Part shown: one piece after another, positions 1 through 8,799 of the stretch
Layout: each line of letters starts with the position of its first letter
Position numbering within the stretch: position 1 is the first letter of the stretch
Source: SIG220 sp045615545
GTDB lineage: Bacteria; Bacillota_I; Bacilli_A; RFN20; CAG-826
Assembly: GCA_045615545.1 (NCBI GenBank)
Contig: JAZLFA010000017.1
Span: forward strand, 1-45,544
DNA length: 45,544 bases
Direction: 5' to 3'
The notes under the pieces: model-generated
What the model was told of the DNA's origin: nothing
The model's database searches: none
Seen by the model: the letters and a program-made list of their open reading frames with translations, nothing else
Translations under genes and position numbers: made by a program

Positions 1-1
1 T

Positions 2-334
2 AATGCGATATTTTATTCATTTTTATATTATGAAAACATGCTCGCTAAGAAGAGCTATCAATACGATAAAATCAATAGAGTCTTTTCTTCTTCATTAGGA
101 GATTTTCTAATAGTGGAATTTGATAAAGAAGACAATGTATATTTAACGATTAAAAAATCAAAATATAATAACATAATCGTGTTTGATAAAACTGATGAGT
201 TTGATGTAACAAAACTTGAACATAAAGATGGCGTTAATGTATACATTATTAATGGTAAAAAATATTATAAAGTTATTATGAATGATGCCACAATTCAAAA
301 AGGAAACGATAAACTATTTGATTTTGTAAGATAA
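2..334 (+). CDS. C-terminal part of an unrecognised protein (5' truncated)
   Basis: The reading frame is open from the first bases of the window to the TAA at 332-334. A methionine at position 38 is possible, but no ribosome binding site precedes it, so this is more likely the tail of a longer protein. The visible 110 or so residues are rich in lysine, aspartate and beta-forming residues, with no signal peptide, membrane segment or cysteine motif. I do not recognise a family. A terminator-like hairpin about 80 bases downstream would close the transcript. Confidence 0.55.
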   Translation, partial: NAIFYSFLYYENMLAKKSYQYDKINRVFSSSLGDFLIVEFDKEDNVYLTIKKSKYNNIIVFDKTDEFDVTKLEHKDGVNVYIINGKKYYKVIMNDATIQKGNDKLFDFVR

Positions 335-358
335 GTTATTGATATCTTAATTAAGGCA

Positions 359-405
359 CCCCCTTAAACTTTGGAGGGGTATCTCTGCCCCCTTTAACTT
401 TGGAG
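359..405. repeat. Two imperfect 18-bp direct repeats
   Basis: The 18-base string at 359-376 recurs at 388-405 with one difference in the middle (five C, then TTAAACTTTGGAG versus TTTAACTTTGGAG). The first copy can also form a weak hairpin through ACCCC and GGGGT. It lies between the first gene and the toxin-antitoxin operon. Its function is unknown. Confidence 0.6.
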
Positions 406-415
406 TATTAAGATT

Positions 416-438
416 AGCACTTAGTGTGCTTTTCTTTT
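416..438 (+). terminator. Intrinsic terminator
   Basis: A perfect 5-bp stem AGCAC/GTGCT with a 5-base loop is followed by TTTCTTTT. It would end transcription from the first gene before the relB promoter. The stem is short, so its strength is uncertain. Confidence 0.5.
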
Positions 439-455
439 AATTTACATAATATTGA

Positions 456-490
456 TAGACAATGTATACACAACGTCATATAATGTATAC
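456..490 (+). promoter_or_regulatory. relB promoter with paired GTATAC operator half-sites
   Basis: The -35 box TAGACA (456-461) and -10 box TATAAT (479-484) are 17 bp apart. The palindrome GTATAC occurs at 464-469 and again at 485-490, with starts 21 bp apart, which places both on one face of the helix and flanking the -10. RelB-type antitoxins repress their own promoters, so these are probably operator sites. A GAGG ribosome site follows at 491-494. Confidence 0.65.
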
Positions 491-504
491 GAGGAATAAA
501 TGGT

Positions 505-774
505 ATGGGAAATGTTCTTAGTGTTAGGGTAGATGAAAATAAGAAAAAGGAAGCTAGCAAAATCTTAAAAGATTTGGGGCTAGATTTATCAACCGCAATT
601 AATATTTATCTTACTCAAATTATTAAGAAAGGAGGCATACCATTTATGATTGAAAGACCAAACAAAGAGACTTTACAAGCAATCAAAGACTGTGAAGAAG
701 GTAAAAATCTCATTGGCCCATTTAACAACACCAAAGAATTGATGGAATATTTGGAAAAAGAAGAGGATGAGTAG
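505..774 (+). CDS. relB: RelB/DinJ-family antitoxin
   Basis: This 89-residue protein starts with the short beta strand of the RelB/DinJ ribbon-helix-helix fold (VLSVRVDENKKKEASKILKDLG, roughly residues 4-25), followed by helices (LDLSTAINIYLTQIIKKGGIPF) and an acidic toxin-binding tail. The family binds its own promoter as a dimer and neutralises a RelE/YafQ endoribonuclease. The start at 505 is preferred because GAGG lies 10 bases upstream; the ATG at 500 is in another frame. It overlaps the toxin start by 8 bases, the usual coupled arrangement. The partner toxin is frameshifted, so the antitoxin may now be an orphan. Confidence 0.9.
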   Translation: MGNVLSVRVDENKKKEASKILKDLGLDLSTAINIYLTQIIKKGGIPFMIERPNKETLQAIKDCEEGKNLIGPFNNTKELMEYLEKEEDE

Positions 775-1038
775 TAAACTAATCATCACTTCAACATTCA
801 AAAAAGACATCAAAAGAATCAAAAAACAACATAAAAACCTGTATTTGTTATATGACATTGTTGACAAACTCGCTAACCATCAAATATTGGATGTTAAATA
901 TCGTGATCATGAACTCAAAACACAAATGCACGTGAATGTCACATTGAACCAGATTGGCTTCTAGTTTATGAATATCAAAACGATAAACTATTACTTGTTC
1001 TTTGTAGAACTGGATCCCATTCTGAATTGAAGATTTAA
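767..1038 (+). pseudogene. yafQ: YafQ-like toxin, frameshifted
   Basis: The first 50 residues match the YafQ/RelE mRNA-interferase pattern (TFKKDIKRIKK, then YRDHELK). After the AAAA run at 917-920 the frame leaves the family and stops at 961-963. Shifting frame there restores the typical C-terminus: CHIEPDWLLVYEY, then LCRTGSHSEL, ending at TAA 1036-1038. Restoring one A gives LKNTNARECHIEPDW, so a single base lost from a homopolymer explains the break. The full gene would be about 91 residues, normal for the family. It is either a natural inactivation or an assembly/sequencing error in the A run. It overlaps the antitoxin gene by 8 bases. Confidence 0.85.
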
Positions 1039-1047
1039 GAAGGAAAT

Positions 1048-1073
1048 GCGCTCATAAAGAGCGCTTTTCTTTT
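1048..1073 (+). terminator. Intrinsic terminator of the toxin-antitoxin operon
   Basis: A perfect 6-bp stem GCGCTC/GAGCGC with loop ATAAA is followed by TTTTCTTTT. It lies 10 bases after the toxin stop codon. Confidence 0.85.
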
Positions 1074-1091
1074 GCGTTTTTTCGAATAAAC

Positions 1092-1139
1092 TTGATAAAT
1101 ATTATATATAAATATATTATTTAGTAGTTGTAACGGAGG
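1092..1139 (+). promoter_or_regulatory. nifJ promoter and ribosome binding site
   Basis: The -35 box TTGATA (1092-1097) and -10 box TATTAT (1115-1120) are 17 bp apart. A strong GGAGG (1135-1139) lies 11 bases before the ATG at 1151. This is a conventional leadered start, unlike many other genes here. Confidence 0.65.
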
Positions 1140-1150
1140 AATATTTAACT

Positions 1151-4100
1151 ATGGAAGTTAAAAAAACAATGCTCTCAGTAGATGGTAATACTGCTGCAGC
1201 TATTGAATCTTATAACTTTATTGAAGTCGCGGGTATCTTCCCAATCACCCCATCTTCACCAATGGCAGAACAAATTGATGTTGATGCCTCAAAAGGAAAG
1301 AAAAACTATTTCGGAAGTGTAGTAAAAGTCTCTGAAATGCAATCTGAAGCTGGTGCTTCTGGTGCAGTTCATGGAGCAATTCAAGGTGGTGCATTAGCCG
1401 CTACATATACTGCTTCACAAGGCTTATTACTCATGATCCCTAATATCTACAAATGGGTTGGTGAATGTTTACCAGTCGTTATGCACGTCTCTGCACGTAG
1501 CTTAGCAACAAGAAGCTTATCTATCTTCGGCGATCACCAAGACATTTATGCGATTAGACAAACAGGTATTACCATGATCTGTTCACACTCAGTCCAAGAA
1601 ATCGCTGATTTAACTCCTCTTGCTCACTTAGTAGCAATCGAAGGTGAAACTCCAGTCTGTCACTTCTTTGATGGATTTAGAACTTCACACGAAATTCAAA
1701 ACGTTGAATTCGTTGAAGATGAAGCTTGGAAGAAACTACTTCCAATGGATATGGTTACTAAATTTAGAAGTAGAGCCTTAAATCCACATGGACATTCAGT
1801 TACTCGTGGTGGTGCTGAAAACGATGATATCTATTTCCAAGGTAGAGAAGCAAGCAATGCTCACTATAACAAAGTAATTGATATCGCTGATAAATACTTT
1901 AAAGAAGTTTCTAAACTAACAGGTAGAGAATACGCACCATTTACATATTATGGTGATCCAAATGCTGAAAGAGTTATCGTTGCGATGGGTAGCGTTACTG
2001 AAACCGCTAAAGAAGTTATTGATGAACTTAAAGGCGAAAAGATTGGTTTAGTAAAAGTTCACTTATATCGTCCTTTCTCCGCTAAACACTTATTAGCGGT
2101 GTTACCAAAATCAGTTAAAAAGATTGCTGTTCTTGATAGAACTAAAGAACAAGGTGCTAGTGGTGAACCACTATACTTAGATGTCGTTTCAGTTATTAAA
2201 CAAGCTGGTTTAGATATTGAAGTTATCGGTGGTAGATACGGCTTATCTAGTAAAGATACACAACCTAAAGATGTTAAAGCTGTCTTTGACTTCTTAAAAG
2301 GCAAAACATGGCACGGATTTACCGTTGGAATTAATGATGATGTTACCAAACTCTCAATTCCAGTTGATCCAAACTTCCACGTTCATAGCGACTACACATC
2401 CTGCTTATTCTATGGTTTAGGTAGTGATGGTACTGTTAGTGCTAATAAATCATCAATTAAAATCATCGGTGACGCTACTGGCCAATACGCACAAGCATAT
2501 TTCGCATATGACTCACGTAAAGCTGGTGGAGTTACTCGTTCACACTTAAGATTTGGTAAGAATCCAATCAGAAGTACATACTATGTACAAAATGCTGACT
2601 TTGTTTCTTGCTCACTTGATAGCTATTTATTCAAGTTTGACATGATCAAGAACTTAAAAGAAGGTGGCACATTCCTCTTAAATACTGATATGTCTGATGA
2701 AGATTTAGAAAAGAATTTACCAAATCGTGTCAAATATCAATTAGCAACAAAGAAAGCAAAATTCTATGTTATTGACGCTAATAAATTAGCAGCAGAACTT
2801 GGTATGGGTAGACATACAAATACTACCTTACAAGCTTCATTCTTCAAATTAAATCCACAAATCATGCCATATGAAGAAGCATGTAAATGGATGAAGAAAT
2901 TTGCTGAAAAGAGCTATGCAAAGAAAGGCCCAGAAGTTGTTGAAATGAACTATAAGGCTATCGATGCTGGTGCTGATGGATTAAGAGAAATCACTGTTAA
3001 ACCAGAATGGGCAAAACTTTCCCCAAAAGTAGAAGCTAAATTAACTGGTGATGACTATTTTGATAGCTATGTTGCTATTATCGGTGGTCTTGAAGGTGAC
3101 ACTTTACCAGTTTCAAAATTCTTAGAATTCGAATTACTTGATGGCACTATGAGAAACGATATTACATTCAACGAAAAACGTAGTATCGCTGATAAAGTCC
3201 CACTTTGGCATAAAGAAGCATGTTTACAATGTAACCAATGTGCATTCGTCTGTCCTCACGCAACAATTAGACCATTCCTCCTAAATGAAGAAGAATATGA
3301 TGCTGCACCTGACATTGTTAAAGAAGGTTGCATTAACGCTATTGGTACAACAGTAACTGGCTTAAAATATCGTATTCAAATCTCACCTGAAAACTGTGTT
3401 GGTTGTGGATTATGTGTCAGTGAATGTTTAGCTAATAAAGCCGGCAAAAACGCCATTGAAATGGTGGAAGCTAAATCACAATTCCCACAAGAAGAAGGCG
3501 CAAACTACTTATACAAACACGTTTCATATAAATCAGATAAGTTCTCAACTGATACTGTTAAAGGTGTTGGATTCTTAATGCCTTATATGGAAGTTAGTGG
3601 TGCTTGTGCTGGATGTGGAGAAACTCCATATTATAGATTAGTATCACAACTCTTTGGTAAAGATATGTTAGTGGCTAACGCAACTGGATGTAGTTCAATC
3701 TATAGTGGTTCTACTCCACTTACCCCATTCTGTACTGACGCTAATGGTGAAGGTATCGCTTGGGCTAACTCTTTATTCGAAGACAATGCCGAATTCGGTT
3801 ATGGTATGAGAATTGCTACTAATGTCAAGTTAGCAGAAATTGTTCGTATCTTAAGTGAAGCTAAAGAAAGAGGCGTTGAGGCTGAACTTGCAAGTTGTAT
3901 TGACGAATACTTTGCTAATATCAAAAATAGAGCCACTGTCGGCGAAATTGTTGCTAGACTCGTTAAATTAGTCAAAGCTAGTAAAGACGAAGGCGTTAAG
4001 GCTGTATTAACATACGAAAAAGACTTAAAAGATAAATCAATCTGGATCATCGGTGGCGATGGTTGGGCTTACGATATTGGTTATGGCGGACTTGATCACG

Positions 4101-4681
4101 TAATCGCTAATGAAGAGGATGTTAATGTCTTAGTCCTTGATACTGAAGTTTATTCTAATACTGGTGGACAATCTTCCAAATCAAGTCAAACTGGTTCTAT
4201 TGCTAAATTTACCGCTAGTGGTAAAAAGACTGCAAAGAAGAACTTAGCCTTAATGGCAATGAGCTATGGCAATGTTTATGTTGCCCAAATTGCATTAGGT
4301 GCTAACCCAATGAAAGCTATTAAAGCTTTAAAAGAAGCTGAAAGCTATGATGGACCATCACTTGTCATCTGTTACGCTCCATGTGCTAACCACGGTATTA
4401 AAGGTGGATTAGCTAACTCCATGAAACAAGAAAAGATGGCTGTTGAATGTGGTTACTTCCCAATCTTCAGATATGATCCACGTTTAGTCAAAGAAGGTAA
4501 ACCAGGTCTTCAAATTGATATGGCTGAACCTGATTACACAAAATTCAGAGACTTCGTTATGACTGAAACTAGATTCTCACAACTTCCACGTGTTAATCCA
4601 AGCGAAGCAGAAGAACTCTTAACTAAGAGTGAAAACTACGCGAAAGATCGTTGGAACAGAATCAAAAAATTCGGTTTATAA
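1151..4681 (+). CDS. nifJ: Pyruvate:ferredoxin (flavodoxin) oxidoreductase
   Basis: This 1176-residue, single-chain, homodimer-type PFOR oxidises pyruvate with CoA to acetyl-CoA and CO2 and reduces ferredoxin or flavodoxin in the cytoplasm. The length is full. The N-terminal domain carries the pyruvate-binding loop GIFPITPSSPMAE (about 28-40). The ferredoxin-like domain holds two 4Fe-4S motifs, CLQCNQCAFVCPH (about 690) and CVGCGLCVSEC (about 747). The C-terminal TPP domain has the proximal-cluster motif CAGCGET (about 816), GDGWAYDIGYGG (about 968), the metal/TPP loop LDTEVYSNTGGQSS (about 997) and YAPCANHG (about 1077), whose cysteine is the expected fourth cluster ligand. It is monocistronic, with its own promoter and terminator. 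Its presence indicates anaerobic pyruvate metabolism. Confidence 0.98.
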   Translation: MEVKKTMLSVDGNTAAAIESYNFIEVAGIFPITPSSPMAEQIDVDASKGKKNYFGSVVKVSEMQSEAGASGAVHGAIQGGALAATYTASQGLLLMIPNIYKWVGECLPVVMHVSARSLATRSLSIFGDHQDIYAIRQTGITMICSHSVQEIADLTPLAHLVAIEGETPVCHFFDGFRTSHEIQNVEFVEDEAWKKLLPMDMVTKFRSRALNPHGHSVTRGGAENDDIYFQGREASNAHYNKVIDIADKYFKEVSKLTGREYAPFTYYGDPNAERVIVAMGSVTETAKEVIDELKGEKIGLVKVHLYRPFSAKHLLAVLPKSVKKIAVLDRTKEQGASGEPLYLDVVSVIKQAGLDIEVIGGRYGLSSKDTQPKDVKAVFDFLKGKTWHGFTVGINDDVTKLSIPVDPNFHVHSDYTSCLFYGLGSDGTVSANKSSIKIIGDATGQYAQAYFAYDSRKAGGVTRSHLRFGKNPIRSTYYVQNADFVSCSLDSYLFKFDMIKNLKEGGTFLLNTDMSDEDLEKNLPNRVKYQLATKKAKFYVIDANKLAAELGMGRHTNTTLQASFFKLNPQIMPYEEACKWMKKFAEKSYAKKGPEVVEMNYKAIDAGADGLREITVKPEWAKLSPKVEAKLTGDDYFDSYVAIIGGLEGDTLPVSKFLEFELLDGTMRNDITFNEKRSIADKVPLWHKEACLQCNQCAFVCPHATIRPFLLNEEEYDAAPDIVKEGCINAIGTTVTGLKYRIQISPENCVGCGLCVSECLANKAGKNAIEMVEAKSQFPQEEGANYLYKHVSYKSDKFSTDTVKGVGFLMPYMEVSGACAGCGETPYYRLVSQLFGKDMLVANATGCSSIYSGSTPLTPFCTDANGEGIAWANSLFEDNAEFGYGMRIATNVKLAEIVRILSEAKERGVEAELASCIDEYFANIKNRATVGEIVARLVKLVKASKDEGVKAVLTYEKDLKDKSIWIIGGDGWAYDIGYGGLDHVIANEEDVNVLVLDTEVYSNTGGQSSKSSQTGSIAKFTASGKKTAKKNLALMAMSYGNVYVAQIALGANPMKAIKALKEAESYDGPSLVICYAPCANHGIKGGLANSMKQEKMAVECGYFPIFRYDPRLVKEGKPGLQIDMAEPDYTKFRDFVMTETRFSQLPRVNPSEAEELLTKSENYAKDRWNRIKKFGL

Positions 4682-4703
4682 TCGATATTATTAAAACTAA
4701 AAG

Positions 4704-4735
4704 AGCAGGTAGGAGATTTGTCCTATCTGCTTTTT
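4704..4735 (+). terminator. Intrinsic terminator of nifJ
   Basis: An 11-bp stem, AGCAGGTAGGA with TCCTATCTGCT (one G-T pair), encloses a 6-base loop and is followed by TTTTT. It lies 22 bases after the nifJ stop. Confidence 0.92.
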
Positions 4736-4778
4736 CATTGACTGGCTCTATTAATACAAAAATAAATATTTTTAGTTC

Positions 4779-4808
4779 TTGCCTAATTCTTAAATTACGA
4801 TATATAAT
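4779..4808 (+). promoter_or_regulatory. Promoter of the 162-residue protein gene
   Basis: The -35-like TTGCCT (4779-4784) and a perfect -10 TATAAT (4803-4808) are 18 bp apart. Transcription would begin near 4815, only about 10 bases before the ATG at 4826. Confidence 0.55.
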
Positions 4809-4825
4809 TGCTCCGTAGGTTATTT

Positions 4826-5314
4826 ATGAAAAAAGAAGTAAGACAAGTTGAAGTATTAGTCTCATCTTTATCTGAAGTTTGCAGAATCGAACAAGTTATC
4901 GATTCTTTACCTCGTGGATATATTTCTGTTAAACAAATTGCGGGTCATACCTACTATTACCGTCAATGGAGAGAAAAAGATAAGATTATTTCTAACTATG
5001 TCCCAGAAGCTTTCTTAAAAGGTATTAAACAAAAGATTGTTATTCGTAAAGAAAATGAGCAACTTTTAAAGATTACTAAGAAAGATCTTGCTAAAGCAAA
5101 AAGAACTTGCTTAAAAGCAGGATTGCTTAACGAAGAGCAAATTAAAGAATTAGAATTAGGCGCAAAAAATGATACTTTAAAACTTGATGAAAGAAAAGCT
5201 TTGGTGGAAAAGAATTTCCCAAATCCAACTAAAGAAGTTGAAGAAGAAAGCAAATATTATATTGAAGGCCTTGTTTCTTATAACAACATCCTCTTAGCAA
5301 CCTGGGGTTTCTAA
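4826..5314 (+). CDS. Conserved hypothetical protein, 162 residues
   Basis: The frame can be extended upstream to a TTG at 4808, but that codon overlaps the -10 box, so the ATG at 4826 is preferred. The N-terminal part contains LPRGYISVKQIAGHTYYYRQWREKDKIISNYV. This GYIS-x-K-x-I-x-G-x-x-YYY-x-x-W/R-E type of segment recurs in small uncharacterised Firmicute proteins. The middle is a lysine- and glutamate-rich helix and the end is aromatic (ATWGF). There is no signal peptide or membrane segment, so it is probably cytoplasmic. It stands alone between two terminators. No function can be assigned. Confidence 0.85.
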   Translation: MKKEVRQVEVLVSSLSEVCRIEQVIDSLPRGYISVKQIAGHTYYYRQWREKDKIISNYVPEAFLKGIKQKIVIRKENEQLLKITKKDLAKAKRTCLKAGLLNEEQIKELELGAKNDTLKLDERKALVEKNFPNPTKEVEEESKYYIEGLVSYNNILLATWGF

Positions 5315-5334
5315 AATAAATAATTAGTTAAGTT

Positions 5335-5355
5335 AAGGTTCTAATGAACCTTTTT
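5335..5355 (+). terminator. Intrinsic terminator
   Basis: A 7-bp stem AAGGTTC/GAACCTT with loop TAAT runs into TTTTTATTTT. It ends the 162-residue gene and lies only 10 bases before the next ATG, so the next gene needs either read-through or a start site inside or after the hairpin. Confidence 0.8.
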
Positions 5356-5365
5356 ATTTTCAAAA

Positions 5366-5872
5366 ATGAGTAAGTTAATTGTCATGTCTGGAGTTCCTGG
5401 TAGTGGAAAAAGCTACCTTGCAAGTGCGATTCGTAAAAAATGCAAATCGCATCTTTACATTATTTCTAGTGATGGCCTTAGAAAAATCATTACAGGCGAT
5501 CCTCAAAATCACACAGAGGAAGCACTTATGTGGCCAATGTATTATGAACTTGCGAAAGTGTATTCTATGGATAAAAAGGGTATTGTCATCTTTGATAGCA
5601 CTAATATCTATAAAAAACATCGCTTTGAAGCAGTACAACAATTAAAAGATAAATTTGATGAATTTGACTGTGTTATCTTTGATATTGATCCAAAAATTGT
5701 TGATTATCAAAATGTTAATCGAAGATATCCAGTTCCAAAAGAAGTATTAGAGAATATGCGTAAGGATTTTGAAGATCCTGATGAAGAAGAAAAAGCATTT
5801 TTTAATAAGATAATATATGTAAATAATTTAAAAGAAATTCATAGTGTTGTTCGTGAACTTTTAAAAAATTAA
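5366..5872 (+). CDS. P-loop kinase-like protein (AAA_33 / polynucleotide kinase-like)
   Basis: This 168-residue cytoplasmic protein has an N-terminal Walker A, GVPGSGKS (residues 9-16), and a downstream hydrophobic strand ending in aspartate (KGIVIFDSTN, about 73-82), as in the zeta-toxin/polynucleotide-kinase/gluconate-kinase superfamily. SSDGLRK after the second strand is typical of the AAA_33 group. An arginine-containing lid region, YQNVNRRYPVP, follows at about 111-121. The substrate is unknown; an RNA or DNA 5' end or a small metabolite are possibilities. No Shine-Dalgarno is visible. The gene lies between two terminators and is monocistronic. Confidence 0.85.
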   Translation: MSKLIVMSGVPGSGKSYLASAIRKKCKSHLYIISSDGLRKIITGDPQNHTEEALMWPMYYELAKVYSMDKKGIVIFDSTNIYKKHRFEAVQQLKDKFDEFDCVIFDIDPKIVDYQNVNRRYPVPKEVLENMRKDFEDPDEEEKAFFNKIIYVNNLKEIHSVVRELLKN

Positions 5873-5875
5873 ATT

Positions 5876-5898
5876 AGGCCTAATGGCCTTTTTCTTTT
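5876..5898 (+). terminator. Intrinsic terminator
   Basis: The stem AGGCC/GGCCT with loop TAAT is followed by TTTTCTTTT, four bases after the kinase-like gene's stop. Confidence 0.8.
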
Positions 5899-5936
5899 GC
5901 TAAAATAAATTCCATATATAGTTTTATTCTGCTTTT

Positions 5937-5945
5937 TGATATAAT
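5937..5945 (+). promoter_or_regulatory. Extended -10 promoter of uvrA
   Basis: TG-A-TATAAT matches the extended -10 consensus and no good -35 is seen. The ATG at 5959 lies 13 bases after the -10, so the mRNA leader would be about 6 bases or less and has no Shine-Dalgarno. Confidence 0.6.
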
Positions 5946-5958
5946 CAATTTTACTAAT

Positions 5959-8796
5959 ATGGAAAAAAATATTGTTGTAAAAGGCGCAAGAGAAAATAAC
6001 TTAAAGAATGTGGATGTAACTATTCCTAAAGATTCATTAGTTGTTTTCACTGGTTTATCAGGTTCTGGTAAATCAACCTTAGCCTTTGACACCATCTTTG
6101 CAGAAGGGCAAAGAAGATATATGGAATCATTATCTAGCTATGCTAGACAATTTTTAGGTAACTATGATAAGCCAGATGTTGATAGCATCGAAGGATTGTC
6201 TCCAACAATAGCGATCGATCAAAAATCAACAAGCCATAATCCACGTAGTACAGTTGGTACAGTAACGGAAATATACGATTACCTTAGACTTTTATTTGCG
6301 CGTATAGGTATACCTTATTGTCCTACCCATCATGAACCAATTATTTCTTTTTCAGTCACGATGATGACTGATAAAGTAATGGAATATCCTGAAGGAACAA
6401 AGGTTCAACTTCTTTCTCCTGTTGTTCATGCGGAAAAAGGAACCCATAAAGATATGCTCGATAAATTAAGAGCGCAAGGGTTTTCCCGTGTAAGAGTGGA
6501 TGGAGTATTTGCCTCTTTAGAAGAAGTTGGCTTATTAGATAAAAATAAAAAACATGATATTGATATAGTTATTGACCGAATAATTGTAAAAAAAGAAAAT
6601 CGCAGTAGAGTGTTTGAATCTATTGAAACCGCGATTGACTGGAGCCATGGATTACTTGTAATTTACACAGATTTTGAAGAAAAAACTCTTTCTGATCGCC
6701 ATACATGTCGTATATGTGGATTCTCTGTTCCTAAACTTGAACCACGTTTATTTTCTTTTAATTCCCCACTTGGCTGTTGCCCTGATTGTAAGGGTTTATC
6801 AGTAAAAAGAGAAGCGGATCCAACATTATTAGTGCCTGATCCTTCTATGAGTATTAAAGAAGGAGCTATTGAATATTATAAACATATGGTTGGTAGCCAA
6901 AATCTTGAATGGCAAGAATTCTTATTATTGTGTTCTTTATATAAAATACCAACTGATGTTGCTTTTTCTTCGTTAAGTGAAGAACAAAAACATATCATCT
7001 TTTATGGCTCTCCAGAAGTGCATAAGTATCAACTTAAGTCTTCAAGCGGAAACGTTATGAATAGGCTTGGATACATCGAAGGTATCAAAATCAAAATTGA
7101 AAGATTATATAACGAAACTACATCTGATTGGATGAGAGATTATTATGAGAAATTTTTACGTGATAAGATTTGCACAACTTGTCATGGCGCTAGGCTTAAT
7201 CCTGAGGCTCTATCGGTTAGAATTGATGGATTAAATATTTACGAAGTAAGTTGTTTACCTTTAGGTCAATTAAAGACTTGGCTTGAAGATTTACCAAGTA
7301 AGTTAACATCAACTCAAAATGAGATTGGTGCATTAGTGATTAATGAAATTAAAGCAAGAACTGATTTCTTATGTAACGTGGGATTAGATTATTTAACTTT
7401 ATCTCGTATGGCTATGACTCTTAGCGGAGGAGAAAGCCAACGTATTAGACTTGCCACTCAAATTGGTTCTAAATTAACCGGTGTTTTATATGTTATGGAT
7501 GAACCAAGCATTGGTCTACATCAAAAAGATGATGAAAGATTAATTGCCACGATGAAATCGATGCGTGATTTAGGTAATACTTTGATTGTTGTGGAACATG
7601 ATGAAGAAACAATAAGATCTGCGGATTATGTTGTTGATATTGGTCCTAAAGCTGGTGTTCATGGTGGAAAGATTGTGTATTCCGGCAGCGTTGAAGGGCT
7701 TAAAAAATGTAAAGAATCTATTACTGGTGCTTATTTAAGTGGAAGGGAATTTATTCCTATTCCAAGTTCCAGAAGAAAAGGTAATGGCAAATTATTGACA
7801 GTTAAAGGGGCAAAAGCGAATAACTTAAATAAAATTAATGTCAATTTCCCACTTGGGACATTTATTGCTGTTACTGGTGTAAGCGGAAGCGGTAAATCTA
7901 CATTAGTTAACCAAACCTTATACTTACATTTACAAAAACATTTTACCGGAGAAGAGACTTTCCCGGGTGAAGTTAGTTCCATTACTGGACTTGAACATAT
8001 TGATAAAGTTGTACATATTTCACAAGAGCCAATTGGTAGAACTCCAAGAAGTAACCCTGCTACATATATTAAACTATTTGACGACATTAGAGCGTTGTTT
8101 GCCGAAACTACTGAAGCAAAAGCGAGAGGTTTTGATAAAGGAAGATTTTCGTTTAATGTTCCTGGAGGAAGGTGTGAGAACTGCGAAGGCGCAGGTGTAA
8201 CACGCATTCCAATGAATTTCTTACCTGACGTGTATGTTAAATGTGATCAATGTGGTGGAAAAAGATATAACGAAGAAACGTTACAAGTTACCTATAAGGG
8301 TAAGAATATTTATGATGTTTTAGAAATGACTGTTGAAGACGCATTAACATTCTTTGAAAATAGACCAAGCATAAAAAAGAAAGTACAAGTCTTGTATGAT
8401 GTTGGACTTGGTTATATTAAATTAGGCCAAAGTGCGACGACATTAAGTGGTGGCGAAGCCCAAAGAATTAAACTCGCAAATGAGCTACAAAGAAAACCAA
8501 CAGGTAAAACGATATATTTATTAGATGAACCTACTACTGGGTTACACACTGATGATGTTAAACGTTTAATCACCGTATTGCAGCGTTTAGTTGATCATGG
8601 CGATACGGTTATTGTTATTGAACATAACCTTGATGTAATTAAAGTGGCAGACTATGTTATTGATTTAGGACCTGATGGTGGTGATAAGGGTGGCAGAATA
8701 GTCGCCTATGGTACACCAGAAGAAGTTAGTAGATGCGAAAAGAGTTATACTGGTCAGTATTTAAAAGACATTTTAAAGAAGGAGTATTATAATTAG
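5959..8796 (+). CDS. uvrA: Excinuclease ABC subunit A
   Basis: UvrA is the damage-recognition ATPase of nucleotide excision repair; it acts as a dimer with UvrB. The 945-residue length is full for the family. The first ABC module has Walker A GLSGSGKST (32-40). Zinc modules are visible as CRIC...CCPDC and CTTC (first half), and CENCEGAG...CDQC (second half). Two signature motifs, LSGGESQR and LSGGEAQR, and two Walker B segments, YVMDEPSIGLH and YLLDEPTTGLH, are present. The second Walker A is GVSGSGKST. It heads a likely uvrA-lgt-trxB operon; lgt starts 3 bases after its stop. Confidence 0.99.
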   Translation: MEKNIVVKGARENNLKNVDVTIPKDSLVVFTGLSGSGKSTLAFDTIFAEGQRRYMESLSSYARQFLGNYDKPDVDSIEGLSPTIAIDQKSTSHNPRSTVGTVTEIYDYLRLLFARIGIPYCPTHHEPIISFSVTMMTDKVMEYPEGTKVQLLSPVVHAEKGTHKDMLDKLRAQGFSRVRVDGVFASLEEVGLLDKNKKHDIDIVIDRIIVKKENRSRVFESIETAIDWSHGLLVIYTDFEEKTLSDRHTCRICGFSVPKLEPRLFSFNSPLGCCPDCKGLSVKREADPTLLVPDPSMSIKEGAIEYYKHMVGSQNLEWQEFLLLCSLYKIPTDVAFSSLSEEQKHIIFYGSPEVHKYQLKSSSGNVMNRLGYIEGIKIKIERLYNETTSDWMRDYYEKFLRDKICTTCHGARLNPEALSVRIDGLNIYEVSCLPLGQLKTWLEDLPSKLTSTQNEIGALVINEIKARTDFLCNVGLDYLTLSRMAMTLSGGESQRIRLATQIGSKLTGVLYVMDEPSIGLHQKDDERLIATMKSMRDLGNTLIVVEHDEETIRSADYVVDIGPKAGVHGGKIVYSGSVEGLKKCKESITGAYLSGREFIPIPSSRRKGNGKLLTVKGAKANNLNKINVNFPLGTFIAVTGVSGSGKSTLVNQTLYLHLQKHFTGEETFPGEVSSITGLEHIDKVVHISQEPIGRTPRSNPATYIKLFDDIRALFAETTEAKARGFDKGRFSFNVPGGRCENCEGAGVTRIPMNFLPDVYVKCDQCGGKRYNEETLQVTYKGKNIYDVLEMTVEDALTFFENRPSIKKKVQVLYDVGLGYIKLGQSATTLSGGEAQRIKLANELQRKPTGKTIYLLDEPTTGLHTDDVKRLITVLQRLVDHGDTVIVIEHNLDVIKVADYVIDLGPDGGDKGGRIVAYGTPEEVSRCEKSYTGQYLKDILKKEYYN

Positions 8797-8799
8797 CCT

